DNA of 63,222 bases from Chara braunii (taxonomy: Eukaryota; Streptophyta; Charophyceae; Charales; Characeae): positions 708,644 to 771,865 of the forward strand of contig BFEA01000661.1 of the NCBI GenBank assembly GCA_003427395.1, written 5' to 3'. The position numbers were made by a program, and so were the translations under genes. The notes under the pieces are model-generated. The model saw only the letters and a program-made list of their open reading frames with translations. It searched no databases and had not been told where the DNA came from. Positions 47,075-59,743 of this stretch are shown here, piece after piece (the first letter of the stretch is position 1; the number at the start of each line of letters is the position of its first letter).

Positions 47075-47560
47075 ACAGGTTACCTATTGCAGAAGCATGA
47101 ATATTTAGGGNTCCTTCGGTGTGTTCCATAACCTAGGGATTTGTCTTGCTGTGGCGGCTGTGTAGTGTTTAGGGTACAGTCAGACCAGTTTGCTATACTC
47201 AAACACGCGCGGTCCTTGCATGTGTTTAGAGGGATTTGTCTTGCTCGAGGTGAGACGTCGGCTGTTATGAATTACGCAATTTGTTCGTTTCGATTGTAAA
47301 GGAGCAATAGGAGCGGGGAGAAGTTACCTAGTGGAGAAGCATGAATGTTTAGGTGTCGCGCGGTGTGTTTACTAACGAGGGGAGTGTAGTGGTTGCCTGC
47401 CTGTGTGACGGTTAGGGTTTAGTCAGACCATCCTATCCTCGAATACGTCCGGTCGCTTTGAGGATTATTTATCGTATATCCTGGTGATACGTGGCCAGGT
47501 GGAGCCCGTAAGATATCCGGTTCGTTTCGTGGCTGCAATGGTAGCGGGGAGAAGATGAGG
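47075..47560. repeat. Diverged tandem duplication, ~240-bp period
   Basis: GTTACCTA, GAGAAGCATGAAT (GCAGAAGCATGAAT in the first copy), GTTTAGG, and then AGTCAGACCA with GCGGTC or TCCGGTCG recur about 240 bp apart. AGCGGGGAGAAG at about 47313 and 47536 hints at a third, truncated unit. Confidence 0.65.
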
Positions 47561-47888
47561 ACAGTGAGGTGTTCATGTACACGTTTCGTTTACTGGGCAG
47601 TCATGTAGCCGTTTCATTTCCGGAACATAACGCCCGGTCTATATGCATACACGTACATTCATATGATATATATGTATTTCTATATTATATATTGTACTTT
47701 TGTATGTGTTTGCCCTGGAAGTGAATATCTATGTTCATCATGAACATGTACATCTCAGAATGTTGGTTCGAGGGCGGAAATGTGGTCAGATTTTTGAGAA
47801 GTCGTAGCGTGTCGTCTGTCATTTTTGTATGTAGGCGCTCATTTCACGTTTGGAAGCAAAGGTGAAGGCAAGTCGCGACGAAGTGTCG

Positions 47889-47984
47889 GGAAATGAGAAG
47901 CCAAATAACGAGGAAGTGAGGGAAATGAGAAGCCAAATAACGAGGAAGTGAGGGAAATGAGAAGCCAAATAACGATGAAGTAAT
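47889..47984. repeat. 32-bp tandem repeat, 3 copies
   Basis: GGAAATGAGAAGCCAAATAA plus CGAGGAAGTGAG, starts at 47889, 47921 and 47953. Confidence 0.95.
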
Positions 47985-48173
47985 TGGATATAGTATTCGG
48001 TATGAAGAGGAAACGTTAGGAGGGAAAATGAGCTCGTGCGTGTGCGGAGAGAGTAGTACAGACGGGAATGTGGGATGAGACCAGTGGTCATTGGTGATTT
48101 AGTCAGAGGATTCTGTGCGTGGTTTAGCAACTTTAGTCTATGTCTGCGTGTCGCACACACGCAAACACGCTCG

Positions 48174-48177
<4 letters not shown>

Positions 48178-48232
<55 letters not shown>
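48178..48232. repeat. (GA)n microsatellite
   Basis: Uninterrupted GA run of about 54 bp. Confidence 0.97.
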
Positions 48233-48237
<5 letters not shown>

Positions 48238-48717
48238 GATGACAATTTGGGGAGAATAGTATGCGGTGTGGTAGTCTGAAGATTCAGCAGATTTTTTAAA
48301 TCGATACCATAGGCTTGATCATTTTGTTGTAAATGAACGGACGTTCGTGGGTTTTGTCAGATTCTTGCCTTCCCTGGTCCATTTACTGTGGAATATCAGA
48401 GTAATTGTCTTTCAATCAGTGTCTCGTAGTGATAAGTCGTGGGTCTAATGGTGATTTGAGCCTCTTGAAGTGTGATATCGAGCAAGGTCATTGAGAGTTC
48501 GAGGCTGAGTATGTCATCATATCTCGAAGGCATCGTTTAGCTGGTGGTGTGTTTGTGTCCGTGTCTTCTGACATACTCACACTCAATCTCCGTATTTCGC
48601 CGCCGTTAAGCTGTACTCTGTCCGATTAAGTTCAGGAAGTCCTAGTTGGTGCGACGAGTATTCCCTGTTGCCGCCTTGCTGAAGGTATGCGTGCATTCGT
48701 CTTGGGTGTGAGTCGAA
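48233..48717. other. No gene recognised
   Basis: Unique sequence with short frames. Confidence 0.45.
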
Positions 48718-48885
48718 GGGCCTCGCAACACGGCACATGAAACGAAAGCGAAAAGAGTGCAACTGCCCACGAGAAGTGGCCAAATCCACTCGTTACTATT
48801 CCTAGCAAACAGATGGCCCAACCCATTTTCTGTTGGAAGATGCACTCGTTTCGTTTTTCGTTTTGTGCGCCGTGCTGCGATGCCC
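48718..48885. mobile_element. TIR element, family 2-like, long-TIR copy h
   Basis: 168 bp. The terminal ~45 bp at each end are imperfect inverted repeats: GGGCCTCGCAACACGGCAC against the complement of GCCGTGCTGCGATGCCC, continuing through CGAAAGCGAAAAGAGTGCA. It shares only the outer TIR (GGGCMTCGC) with copies a-g, so it may be a related subfamily. Confidence 0.75.
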
Positions 48886-48980
48886 GAAGTTTGGCCCCGC
48901 CGCGCCTTTCTCGAATGCCTTCAGTGGCTTGTCTTCGTCTGTCAGGAAAATTTAAGGAAGGATACATGTATCTTAAACGG

Positions 48981-49091
48981 CTGCCGTCTTCACCCGAATA
49001 GAACGCCCGGTCATTATAGCTGCATTTGGAACAACTTTTAGTCCAGATGCAGCGATAATGACCGAACGTTCTATTCGGGTGAAGACCGTAG
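48981..49091. mobile_element. Foldback MITE, family 1, copy d (best palindrome)
   Basis: 111 bp, nearly self-complementary throughout: CTGCCGTCTTCACCCGAATA, AACGCCCGGTCATTATAGCT and GCATTTGGA pair with TCCAGATGCAGC, GATAATGACCG and AACGTTCTATTCGGGTGAAG. It would form one long hairpin. Confidence 0.88.
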
Positions 49092-49261
49092 TGATGGAGC
49101 AAGTTTCAAACTAGTGATGGAGCAAGGGGGGCCTTTAACCAGCCACAGTCATCTTGTATTCTACTTCACAAACATGGTGATGTCTTAAATTGCAGAGCCT
49201 GGTAAGCGGGTATTGTGTGATTTTCGCTTCTGTTCTCGGCCGAGAAAAGTAATCGAACGGC

Positions 49262-49398
49262 GGAGGACAAGGAATTTGTTACACCCTTGAATTGTTGGAA
49301 TGCAGACCTGAGTTCGAATTCCGTTGGAAGTAGAGGAAATTACTATGATTCTGAATTACCTAGGGACGGTCAGTTCGATGACCGGAATGGAAGTAAAA
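49262..49398 (+). mobile_element. tRNA-derived SINE relic (family A)
   Basis: TACACCCTTGAATTGTTGGA, TGCAGACCTGAGTTCGAATT (B box), then tail GACGGTCAGTTCGATGACCG. The A box region is lost. Confidence 0.65.
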
Positions 49399-50039
49399 AC
49401 AGACCGTAGATGTGGAGCAATTCTAGATAAGGATACTCGAGGACGGTAGTTCGATGACGTGTCGAGCTCGAGGTGGTATACGAAAGGGTGGGGGGTAGAG
49501 GTTGTGGAATTGTTATGTTGACTGTATCAAGCTTCTGAGCAGTGTTCGAAAGGCACAAAGAGAAGGAATGCGGTCATGTGGGAGTACCAACCATCATTGT
49601 GAGCTCGAATTCTTGAAGACTGGACTTAACAAATTCAAGCTGGAGAAATGGTTTACTTTTTCTCTTCCCCTTTTCCGCATACTCTCATCATTAGGTGGCA
49701 CTCCTCGGGAATTATCTAGCGCCTCGATCTGCTTGAGTATATGAATTCACCCTTGTCTTATCGGCAGAAAGAACTAATAGGACGAAGAAGGGAAGAGGAT
49801 ATTGAGGTTAGCCCCTTATGTTACAAAAAAAAAGAAATGGTTGTCGTTCTCGATAAGTACTCGATCATGATAATGACACGTTTGGCACGGGATCGTACTT
49901 TTCCGGACTTCTCTTTTCGTGAGGTGGTACTTCTTGGGACAGATCTGGCGGTTGGATCGACTTGGATGTACCAATCCAGTCGGAAGTGCAGAGTTCCGAC
50001 AAATGGGACTCAGGTTAAGTTCTGGGGTTTTGTAGTAAC

Positions 50040-50084
<45 letters not shown>

Positions 50085-50702
50085 ACGAGTCCTCAACTCG
50101 GACAACGTATCGTCTTATATGTGTTTCGTCGTGGTTAAGGATACTAGACTCAGGCACAGAGGTTAAGCTCTATGACGACTGACAGGGGGTGTGTCAGGTC
50201 ATTAACGACATTTAAATGCCCTCTCATGCGCCTCCCCCTCTTCTCTCTCCCTCTTCCTCTGTGTGTTCGGTTGCTAGGATGTGGAGTTGTATCACGAACC
50301 GAAGAGATTGTGGATGATAACAGACAGGCTTGTCAGGTGTCAATAAGGAGTGCCCTGTTCTTGTGAAAAGCGAAATAGTTACAATAATTTGTGTGCTATC
50401 TTCCCTCTCTCTTTTTTACTTGATTCTGTCATTGTCAACACTACCGTACCGAAAGAGCCCAGGACAGGCCAACGAGTGAACAGTGAGCGAATGTGACCTG
50501 GAGATAAATTCGCGAAGAAACCATTCATGTATGCTTTTCCTTTTGAGATGATGGGCTGGCTGTGGTGCCGACTTGAGTAAATGTTGAACTTTGCTATATC
50601 TCCAGCGGAAGGTGGGGAAGGTGGAGAAGGGTAGGCGGTTGGGATATTGTATATAGTGAGCGAATACATTAGAAGATTGTGGTACGTAAACCCATTGCTT
50701 TT
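49399..50702. other. No gene recognised; (GA)n at 50046-50081
   Basis: Short inconsistent frames only. Confidence 0.45.
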
Positions 50703-50790
50703 GAAAAATTCAAGAATTGTTGAAATGCAGACCCAAGTTCGAATGCAAGGGATGGACTCAGATGAATGAAAAGTCCAAAGAGAAGAGCAC
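50703..50790 (+). mobile_element. tRNA-derived SINE relic (family A)
   Basis: AAGAATTGTTGAAATGCAGA, CCCAAGTTCGAATGCAAGG (B box) and ACTCAGATGAATGAA match the middle of family A. Confidence 0.6.
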
Positions 50791-51312
50791 TAATTCCCCA
50801 GCCTGATGCAAAAAAGAGATTGTGTTAGAAAAGAGAAACCGTGCGAACAAAAGAAGAAACTGTGGATGGTTGCACAAGCCTTGCTGACCAGGGACGGCAC
50901 TGCACTCCGATCTGGTCCTGTGGTTCATCCAGTTGGCCTGAAAGCACGGTCAGCTACCTAGTGTCTAATCTCACATCAACAATGTGGCATTCCCCCCTCT
51001 CGTTTCCCCATCTGGGGGGATTTTTTGTGAAATGCGCTACGTACACTTCAGTGCAGTGGACCTTCAAATTTAAACGTCATTGATGCAGTGCCTTAGTAAC
51101 ACTACTCCAATGGCACTTGGAAATGACAGGTGGTGGGTGAACTTCAACGATCAGCATGAGAAGATGCTCCTTCGACTTGAACGTCGAACCGACTTTGGTT
51201 TGGAAAGCGAAGATAAGTTGGCACAGTGGCCAAAAAGCGATAACTATATCCTACATAGAACCATGAAGAAAACAAGCAGCGATCTATGAAGTGATGATAA
51301 GCAGAGATTTAC
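50791..51312. other. No gene recognised
   Basis: Unique sequence, no coherent frame. Confidence 0.45.
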
Positions 51313-51391
51313 GAAGAGTGATATTAGCATGGGTCCTGCGCAAGGATGATATGCGTACATTGAGAAATGGTCCAAAATAAGGAAAAAAAAA
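51313..51391 (+). pseudogene. U6 snRNA-derived relic with A-rich tail
   Basis: GAAGAGTGATATTAGCATGG, GTCCTGCGCAAGGATGATAT, GCGTACATTGAGAAATGGTC and CAAAAT match the 3' two thirds of U6 in order, followed by AAGGAAAAAAAAA. The 5' third is missing or unrecognisable. Confidence 0.8.
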
Positions 51392-52114
51392 CAGACTTAG
51401 AGATGAGAAGGAGAGAGAGACGGGAGTTCTGACAATATCCGAGGGAGAGTGTTCGCTTTGATGGCAGTGTGAACTGCGAAGTGCGTGTTTGCTGCAAAGC
51501 AGAAGAACAGACCTTCTGTGTTCTATAGCAATCCGGTTGTTGACGTTTGTACAGAGAACGATCACGAAGAAAGTAAACTGTTAGTGTGGCATAGACAGAG
51601 GTTTCATGGTGACATTGTGATGGGGCTTCATCAGATGAAGGCGGGTGTGTGTGGGTGGTGGGATGAGTGTGTGTATTACAAAGTTCGAGCATGTCACACC
51701 TGATAGACGCTTCGGAGAGAATCCGAACTGAAAAGCAGAAAAAGCTGATGCAGAGAGTGATGTGCATCCGTGAGCAATATGCACCAATCGGCTTAAGAAG
51801 CCGTCTAATGAATCCGCCGCTATGGCTGCCCGTCTTTCTCCCTGAGCAGTGCTGAATGTAGCACACCTCCAGTCTCACCAAGCACCAAAAAAAATCATAA
51901 AAGGTGTTCGGTACGAGGGTTTTGTCCCGACTCCTCGCTTGTTTGAGCTGCTGCTACTCGCAAAGGCCTGTGGTGTCTGTGCACGAAAAGAAAAACCTAG
52001 AACTACCGGCCAGGAAGGGCCTACCACTATCCGTCGGCAAACATAAGACTGTTCATGTACGGGGCTCAAACTCGCCAGTTCTGGAAAGGGAAACAGAAAG
52101 AAAACAAAATTGTT
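51392..52114. other. No gene recognised
   Basis: A minus-strand frame spans part of this, but it runs through the U6 relic, so it is unlikely to be coding. Confidence 0.45.
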
Positions 52115-52930
52115 GTGCAACCGCCATCTAAAACCTATTTTTGGGCAGCCGCCATCTAGATCCTATCTTTGGGCAGCTGCCATCTAGATCCTATCTTTAG
52201 GCAGCCGCCATCTAGAGTCTATCTCTAGCCAGCCGCCATCAAGAGCCTATCTTTGGGCAACATCCATCTATAGCATATCTTTGGGCAGTCGCCGCTTACC
52301 ATAAGAGCCTACCTTTGGGCAACCGCCTTCTAAAGCCTATCTTTGGGCAACCGCGATATAAAACCTATCTTTGGGCAGCCGCCATCTAGAGCCTGTCTCT
52401 AGCTAGCAGCCATTTAGAGCCTATCTTTGGGTAGCCGCTATATAGAGTCTGTCTTTGGACAGCCGCCATCTACAATCTATCTCTGGGCACCCGCCATCCA
52501 GAGCCTATCTTTGGGCAGTCGCCATCTAGAGCCTATCTTTGGGCAGGCGCCATTTACAACCTATCTCTGGGCAGCCGCCATCTAGAGCCTATCTTTGGGC
52601 AGCCGCCATCTAGAGCCTACCATGTGGCAACCGCCATCCAGAGCCTACCTTTGGGCAGCCGCCATCTGCAGGTTGCACTGTATGACTTGACAACGGCCAT
52701 CGATATCCTACCTGTGGGCAGCCGAATTTATTGCCTAGGCTGCCGCCATCTAGAGCCTACCGTTTGGAAGTCGCCATCAAGAGCCAGCCTACCTTCTGGC
52801 GGCCGCCATCTAGAGCCTACTGTTGGGCAGCCACCATCTAGAGTCTACCATTGGGCAGCCACCATCTAGAGTTTACCATTGGGCAGCCGCCATGTAGAAC
52901 CTACCTTTGGGCAGCCGCCATCTAGAGCCA
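52115..52930. repeat. 29-bp minisatellite, about 28 units
   Basis: Unit GCAGCCGCCATCTAGAGCCT plus ATCTTTGGG. Early units end ATCTTTGGG and later ones ACCTTTGGG or ACCATTGGG, so there is a gradient of variants. A unit length of 29 keeps no reading frame. Confidence 0.95.
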
Positions 52931-55900
52931 ATCGACTGAACGCAATGATCAAATGACTGCATATTCCTGTAAGGATGTATCCTCCTCTGGGTTTTCTGCG
53001 ACTGGAAATCCTGCACTACTGGAGTCGGTTGGCAATGCCGACTGTGCATGTCGACCTAGAGTGGCCGTCCCTTTCTCGCCGATCGAGAACGGTTCTCTGA
53101 TGCCTTGAACACAACACTCCCTACAAAGGTACAAAAGGCGTTGTGGAAGGTCATCGACTGACTGTTTCGAAAATGTGATATCCAGTTTTCATTGACAGAC
53201 AGATCTTTCTACGCCTCCTGACCAGACGATAATGATCAAAGGACTGCATATGCTTGACATGTGGGGAGGATGTATCCTCCTCTGGGTTTTTGTACTAGCC
53301 GTCTAGAAACTCGAGTCCACTTTCCGGTGTTCCGTAACAGGCGACTTTTCTAACGCTTCCTGACCGAATGCTAATGATCAATGGACTGCACCCTGTGGGG
53401 AGGATGTATCCTCCTCAGGTTTTCCGGTGTCTGGAAAACCTGCATCATTGGTGTCGCTTGGCAATGCCGACAGTGCCTTTCGAGCAAGAGACGTCGTCCC
53501 TTTCGGTTATGTGATACCGTAAACATGATGCACCATATGCATCTCGAGGTAGAGTCGTCGTGATTGTCCTCCCGACTAGACATCAGTTTTATGATATCGT
53601 AAACAAAATGGTCGTTCTTTGGTCACGCAAAAAGGAAAACACCTCACTACTCTGGTCGACGTCTTTCCCACTTCGGTCCATGAACAACTAATCAAAAGCA
53701 TTCCTTGATAGACTTCACAACCTCAGTGATGGTGCAGGCACTGCTGTATTTGATAGGACGGTAGGATCATGCCGGTTCTTCTCCCTTTACAACCGCTCCC
53801 TGCATAGGTCTAAATGGCGTTGTGGTAGCTAAGCCACCGTCAGTTTAACAATTCGCGCGAGTTGTTCTCATGTGAGCTGTTCTGGTGTCTCCAGGTCTGA
53901 GCTCATAAATTATTGCTATCATGATTCAGCGTCGAAAGGGGTCTTACAAACCTTATAGGGTAGTGAAACGGATGGATCCGCCACACAGGCTTCGGTTTCC
54001 ATTAACAGAGAGTTTTTTCAACGTCGTGTGATCGGACGATAATGATCAAAGGACTGGATATGCTTGTGAGGAGGATGTATCCTCCTCTGTTTTTTTTGTG
54101 CTAGCTATCTGGAAACCCGAGTCCGCTTTCCGGCGTCTAATGACAGGCGGTTTTTCCAAGGCCTCGCTACCAGATGCTAATGATCAATGAACGGCATATC
54201 CCTGTAGGGAGGATGTATCCTCCTCTGGGTTTCACCATTGTTGTCGGTTGGCAATGCCGATCAGCATTCCCCGATAGACTTCACAACGCCACGGATTGTG
54301 CGGGCACTGTTGTATTTGACATGATGGTAGGATCATGCCGGTTCTTCTCCCTTTACAACCGCTCCCTACATAGGTCTAAATGGCGCTGGTGTAGCTAAGC
54401 GACTAACAGTACAACACTTCGTGCGAGTTGTTCTCATATGAGCTGTTGTGGTGTCTCGAGGACATGAGCTCGAAAATTATTGCTAACATGATGCAGCGTA
54501 TCAAAGGGTCTTACAAACCTTATGGGGTTGTGAAACGGATGGATCCGCCACACAGGTTTCGGTTTCCATTTACTGGAAGTTTTTTCGACACCTCGTAACC
54601 GGACGATAATGATCAAAGGATTGCATATGCTTATGGGGAGGATGTATCCTCCTCTGGGTTTTTCTGCTGGCCGTCTGGAAACCCGAGTCCGCGACTTTTC
54701 CAAGGCCTCACGATCGGATGCTAATGATCAATGGACTGCATATCCCTGTTGGGAGGATGTATCCTCCTCTGGGTTTCACCATTGGTGTCAGTTGGCAATG
54801 TCGATCAGCATTCGTCGATAGACTTCACAATGTCACAAATGGTGTGGACACTACTGTATTTAACAGGACGGTAGGATCATGTCGGTTCTTCTCCCTTTAC
54901 AACCGCTCCCTAAATAGGTCTAAATGACGCTGTGGTAGCTAGGCCACCGACAGTACAACACTTCGCGCGAGTTGTTCTCATATGAGCTATTGTGGTGTCC
55001 CGAGGTCTGAGCTCGGATATTATTGCTAACATGATGCCGCGTCGCAAGGGGTCTTACAAACCTTATGGGGTTGTGAAACGGATGAATCCGCCACACAGGT
55101 TTCGGTTTCCATAGATAGGCTGCGTTTGCGACGCGCACTGCTGTTTTTGACAAGACATTAGAATCATGTCGGTTCTTCTCCCTTTACAATCGCTCCCTAC
55201 ATAGGTCTAAATGACGCTGTGCAACCTAAGCGACCGACAGTACAACATTTCGCGCGAGTTGTTCTCATATAACCTATCGTGGTATCTCGAGGTCAGAGCT
55301 CGAAAATTATTGCTAACATGATGCAGCGTCGGAAGGGGTTTGACAAACCTTATGGGGTTGTGAAACGGATGGATCCGCCACATAGGTTTCAGTTTTCATT
55401 GACAGGCAGCTTTTTTGACGCCTCGTGACCGGACGATAATGATCAAAGATTGCATATGCTTGTGGGGAGGATGTATCCTCCTCTGGGTTTTTGTGCTAGC
55501 CGTCTGGAAACCCGAGTACGCTTTCCGGCGTCCAATGACAAGCGGCTTTTCCAAGGCCTCGCGACCTGATGCTAATGATCAATGGACTTCATATCCCTGT
55601 GGGGAGGATGTATCCTCCTCTGGGTTTCACCATTGGTGTCGGTTGGCAATGTCGATCAACATTCCCCGATAGACTTCACAACGCCACGGATGGTGCGGGC
55701 ACTGCTGTATTTGACAGGCGGGTAGGATCATGTAGGTTCTTCTCCCTTTACAACCGCTCTCGACATAGGTCTAAATGACGTTGTGGTAACTAAAGGACCG
55801 ACAGTTTAACAATTTGCGCGAGTTCTTCTCATATGAGTTGTTGTGGTGTCTCCAGGTCTAAGCTCATAAATTATTGTTAACCTTATCCAGCGTCGCAAGG

Positions 55901-55980
55901 GGTTTTACAAACCTTATGGGGTTATGAAACGGATGGATCCGCCACACAGGTTGTGAACAGATGGATCTACCACGCAGGTT
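52931..55980. repeat. Composite satellite, ~0.5-kb units, with GGATGTATCC palindrome
   Basis: Two alternating blocks. One begins GATAATGATCAAAGGA and ends in GTCTGGAAACCCGAGTC. The other begins GCTAATGATCAATGGAC and continues through TCGGTTGGCAATG, GACTTCACAA, GGTAGGATCATG, TTCTTCTCCCTTTACAACCG and GTGAAACGGATGGATCCGCC. Both start with GGGAGGATGTATCCTCCTCT, found nine times. Full units are about 540 bp (54177 to 54719), others are rearranged. Frames within units are short and not conserved between units. Confidence 0.92.
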
Positions 55981-56256
55981 ACGGTATAGCCTAATATGCA
56001 TTTATGCTGCCCCCTTCTATTGGAAACCCGCACATACATTGGACTAAGTCCTTATGTCTTGTTGTCGTCTGCGTGTGTTAATTGTGAGCAGTCCAATTCT
56101 CATTTCTGCCTCTGTGCAAATTCTTAACTACATGTCGGTTGTTGTTTGTATGCAGGGTGATGTGCAGTTGCAGGACCCTCTCCTTTTCTGTGGGTCTCTT
56201 CACAATTTCTCACCTACACTGCATGCGTCTCGCCAAAATGTTGTTGTTCATTTAGC

Positions 56257-59200
56257 ATGGGAGGAAGTCCACCTTCGAGTGATTTGTGTTATCATTTTGG
56301 AGCACTGATAGTCACACCGACGAGCTCGTCAGATAGCGCTTCATCACCAATTTCAAGGACGTCTTCTTTGCGCAAGCGTAATAACGAGGAACGGCTAAAC
56401 TTTGAGTCGACAGAGGATTATTCACAGCAGTCGCAAACATGGAACACTCCATGGTCGATACGAAAGGTATGTAAGGACGGCGGTGTGCATGCGGGTGTTA
56501 GAGTTCATTCCTCACATGATCCAGATAGCGGCAGCCAGAGGCTTGTGGGGAGTGCCAATATGTCAAGCCGAGTCGGTGAGGAGTACTTGGATAGTCTTAG
56601 CTGTAGTGTGACGGAATATGTCACCACAGAAGGAGGCTGTGGGACTGAACAGTCATCGGTCGAATTATTGTCTACAGATGGGGTTGTTTCGCAAGAGAAC
56701 AACTTTGATGATAGTGGATCTCATGGTATTCCTCATTCTCATTCTCACGTTAGTGGACACCATACTGGATCTAGGGATGGTAATAAGGAGTCTCGAGAAA
56801 TAGTGATATCTACCTCGCGTAGTGAGTTTCATGAGGAGAGAGAAAGACACAACATTATGCCCGCACCATTGCCCGGAGAGAAAAGGCCATACAACATGGC
56901 CAACAGAGTGGCTAGGAAACGTTTCCAGAACAAAAGAGCTTTGACTAAGCTTAGGCTATAATTTCTTCAACGTGTGCGTGGTATGCTTTGTTGCAAAAAG
57001 TTTTGTTGTGCAAATCTCACTGTTGATGATGTGAGGTCAGTCAGGGAGGGTTTATACTGTAAAACATTTGCAGATCGAAGGAAATGGTGGTTGCAAACAA
57101 TACACGACTTCACCATAATTGAGGGTGATGTTGAGCAAACTCGACCAATTCTATGCAGACAAAAGTTGTGCGTGCAAGCGTATTGTAATATAATGGGCAT
57201 TTCACGAAATACCTTTTATATTTACAAAAGGATGTATCATAATAATTTTGTGCACGCAGAACATGGTCGTACGCGAATATGTAGTTTTTCAAACAAAGTA
57301 GTCACTATGCTCGCATGCATGAAAAGATTCATTGGCGATCACGCTGATGATATGCCAAATGAAATGACTAGAAACAACAATGTTTGCAGACCACGCAGTA
57401 GGATGCCCGCTGCTTTTACCAAGGGATCCACTTTTGAATCTATTCAATCTGACTTGAAGGCTGCAGGACAGGAAGTGGTCTCCGAGTCTACCTTTTACGC
57501 CATGTGGAGCAAACATTTTTGGCACGTTAGTACGACCCAATCCAACACGTTTACAAATTGTACTCTATGCAATTACTATAAGCAGTGCATAGCTAAGGTG
57601 AAGTATGAAAGAGATTGTAAGAAGTTTAAGATAAAGATGAAAGAACATCAGGAGAGGCAAGTGAACCATAGCCAAGATTACTGCCTCGCAAAACTCGATT
57701 CAATATTGCGTCCTGCTGAGCATCTTTGCCTCATAATTGATGGCATGGATCAGAAGAAAACCACCTTGCCTCACATCGAGCAGGCAAACCACTCAAATGA
57801 CTTGCAACACGACAGGATGATGAGGATCACTCTTACGGCAGTAATCGCCCACGGCAGAGACCCTTCTATTTACATATACACATACTTTCCATACTACAAG
57901 CAAAATGTCAGTAGCACATCTACATGCTTGATGAAAACTCTCTATGAAATTCAGGCCTCATGGACACTGCTTCCTCCTCGATTCCGTATTCAAGCGGATA
58001 ATTGTTCGAAAGAAAACAAAAATCAGTTCATATGTGGTTTGGCAGCGCTTCTTGTGAAGTTTGAAGTATTTCAGGAGATTGAGATTGGGTTCATGATAGT
58101 CGGGCATACGCCACTTTTAGCGTTTTCTCCAAGAAGTTGAAAGACAATGATGCATATACAATGAATGGACTTTTTGCTTTGCTAGAACAAGCTCACAAGA
58201 AACCTCCGAAATGTATTTTCGTCGATAAAATTGCGGACTGGAAAAATATGGTAGCACCATATCTCGCAACTGATATAACCGGTATTTCGAAGCCACATTT
58301 ACTTAAGTTTTATATGGTAGGTGATAATCCAACAATGTCGTACAAAGAGTATTGCGACGATACGGAATGGTTGCCCAAAGACGGTCCGCTTTACTGGTTT
58401 AAAAGAGATGACAACGACAAGTAAGCTGGTTCATTGCAACCATTCAACCCTTGTCCGAGTCAACCGGCAAAGCTAGAGTATTACAAGAATGGATGTGAAG
58501 GTGTGGATCGTTTTCTGCATTTATTCTGAGAGAAAAGGTCGATGTGGAGTACTTATCAAGATAAAGAGGTAGTTCGTATAGAAAATGTTTTGCTTATTGG
58601 GAGGGTGTTAAAGAATATGGAGCTTATATCATCGCAAACGAAGTATCCAAGACACCAATGACATCCTTTTGGCCTTCGGCCTCGAAGAGGCAAGAGGAAG
58701 AAATTTTGTGGTCCGATTCTGAAGCACCCAGAGAGAACCCTTGTTCGTTGGACACAAAAAGGATCGCCCGAAGACAAACTTTTACCAAATTTTGGATGTT
58801 GAGAATGACAGTTTCGTAATTATGCAACCGCCAGATGAAGAACTCGCAAAGAGTGTTTCGTTTTGGGTGGGCCAAGTGCTAATTTCAGTTGTCATAGAAA
58901 AGGACTCCGAACATTACAACCAGGTAAAAGTTCAATACTCGATTCCTACGGGCAAATCGAGTTCACTTAAGGAACGTTATGAAAATGCATGGGAGAAAAA
59001 GTAAAAAAGATCTACCGAGGATGATGAGCAATGGCAGAATGCTGATGAGGTGGCATTCGCATGGAAACGAGCATCGAGAGGAAGAGTTTTCACCAAACCA
59101 TTCACATCGGGCTTTGTAATTCCGTCTAGAGTCCGGGTTAATGCACTTGCTGCTCTGGTTGAAGAAGATGGTGTTCATATAGCTGAGGGAGCCACGGATA

Positions 59201-59268
59201 GTGTCAACGTAGAAATTTCTGAGGGGGTCGCGGATAGTGTTTCATCAAGGGCAAAATTCAGAGTCTGA
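56257..59268 (+). pseudogene. Transposase-like gene (DUF7869-type), decayed
   Basis: A Ser/His-rich N-terminus (56257-56958) runs in one frame, past a TAA at 56959, into a long conserved body to 58107. The body has a Cys-rich start (GMLCCKKFCCANL), a helix-turn-helix-like GISRNTFYIYKRMY, a CTLCNYYKQC knuckle, then LIIDGMDQKKTTLPH, QADNCSKENKNQ and FMIVGHT. That order (DGMDQxK, DNCxxENKN, GHTHxDxD) is the hallmark of the family I know as DUF7869-type, thought to be an RNase H-like transposase; the two Asp positions could be catalytic. At 58108-58113 the frame shifts and the expected HEDxD part of the third motif is missing (loss of about 13-16 nt). The next frame continues ATFSVFSKKL to a TAA at 58422, then to a TGA at 58527. 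The C-terminal part (SVSFWVGQVLISVV) resumes in the first frame at about 58723, with a TAA at 59002. At least four stops and two frameshifts make it inactive. A satellite lies immediately upstream. Confidence 0.8.
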
Positions 59269-59491
59269 GGTGACACTACGACAATCGAAAGGTCATCATG
59301 TCCAAGGTCGAAAATCGATCCGGAACTCTTTCTGATGTGAAGCACGTAATCGAGAGAGCACATATCATTAGAAAATAGCTTAAACCTTAGCTATTGATAT
59401 AGTTGAAACTTCGATCAATCAATCAGTTCAGTAAAATATTATTGTAACTTTTGTCATGTGCCGCGTGCGGACTTAAATCATTTTAAAGGAG

Positions 59492-59743
59492 ATGGCGGAA
59501 AATGTGGTAGTCACTGAAATTGAAGTGTCCGAACGGCTGACGATCATCACAAAGGGAGGAGCGTTTCCGTTTCAATATGAGAAAATATTCAAATCTGAAG
59601 CGGAAGAAAGAAAAATGTTTGTCATCATGGTGAAGTTTACAAATTTGGACTGTTTCGACGTACGAATATATGAGCATCGAGGAGAAAACTTGAAACACAA
59701 AGATTTTACAGAAGTTTATCTACGAGCTACAAATGTGCTTTAG
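59492..59743 (+). CDS. Small hypothetical protein, 83 aa
   Basis: Starts at an ATG in a good plant-like context (GAGATGGCG) and ends in TAG. Charged, with LTIITKGGAFPFQYEKIFKS and LDCFDVRIYEHRGENLKH, predicted beta-rich soluble by eye. It follows the transposase-like pseudogene by about 220 bp in the same orientation. Composition matches that gene rather than the AT-rich flank, so it could be a second gene or a broken 3' portion of the same element. No family recognised. Confidence 0.35.
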   Translation: MAENVVVTEIEVSERLTIITKGGAFPFQYEKIFKSEAEERKMFVIMVKFTNLDCFDVRIYEHRGENLKHKDFTEVYLRATNVL

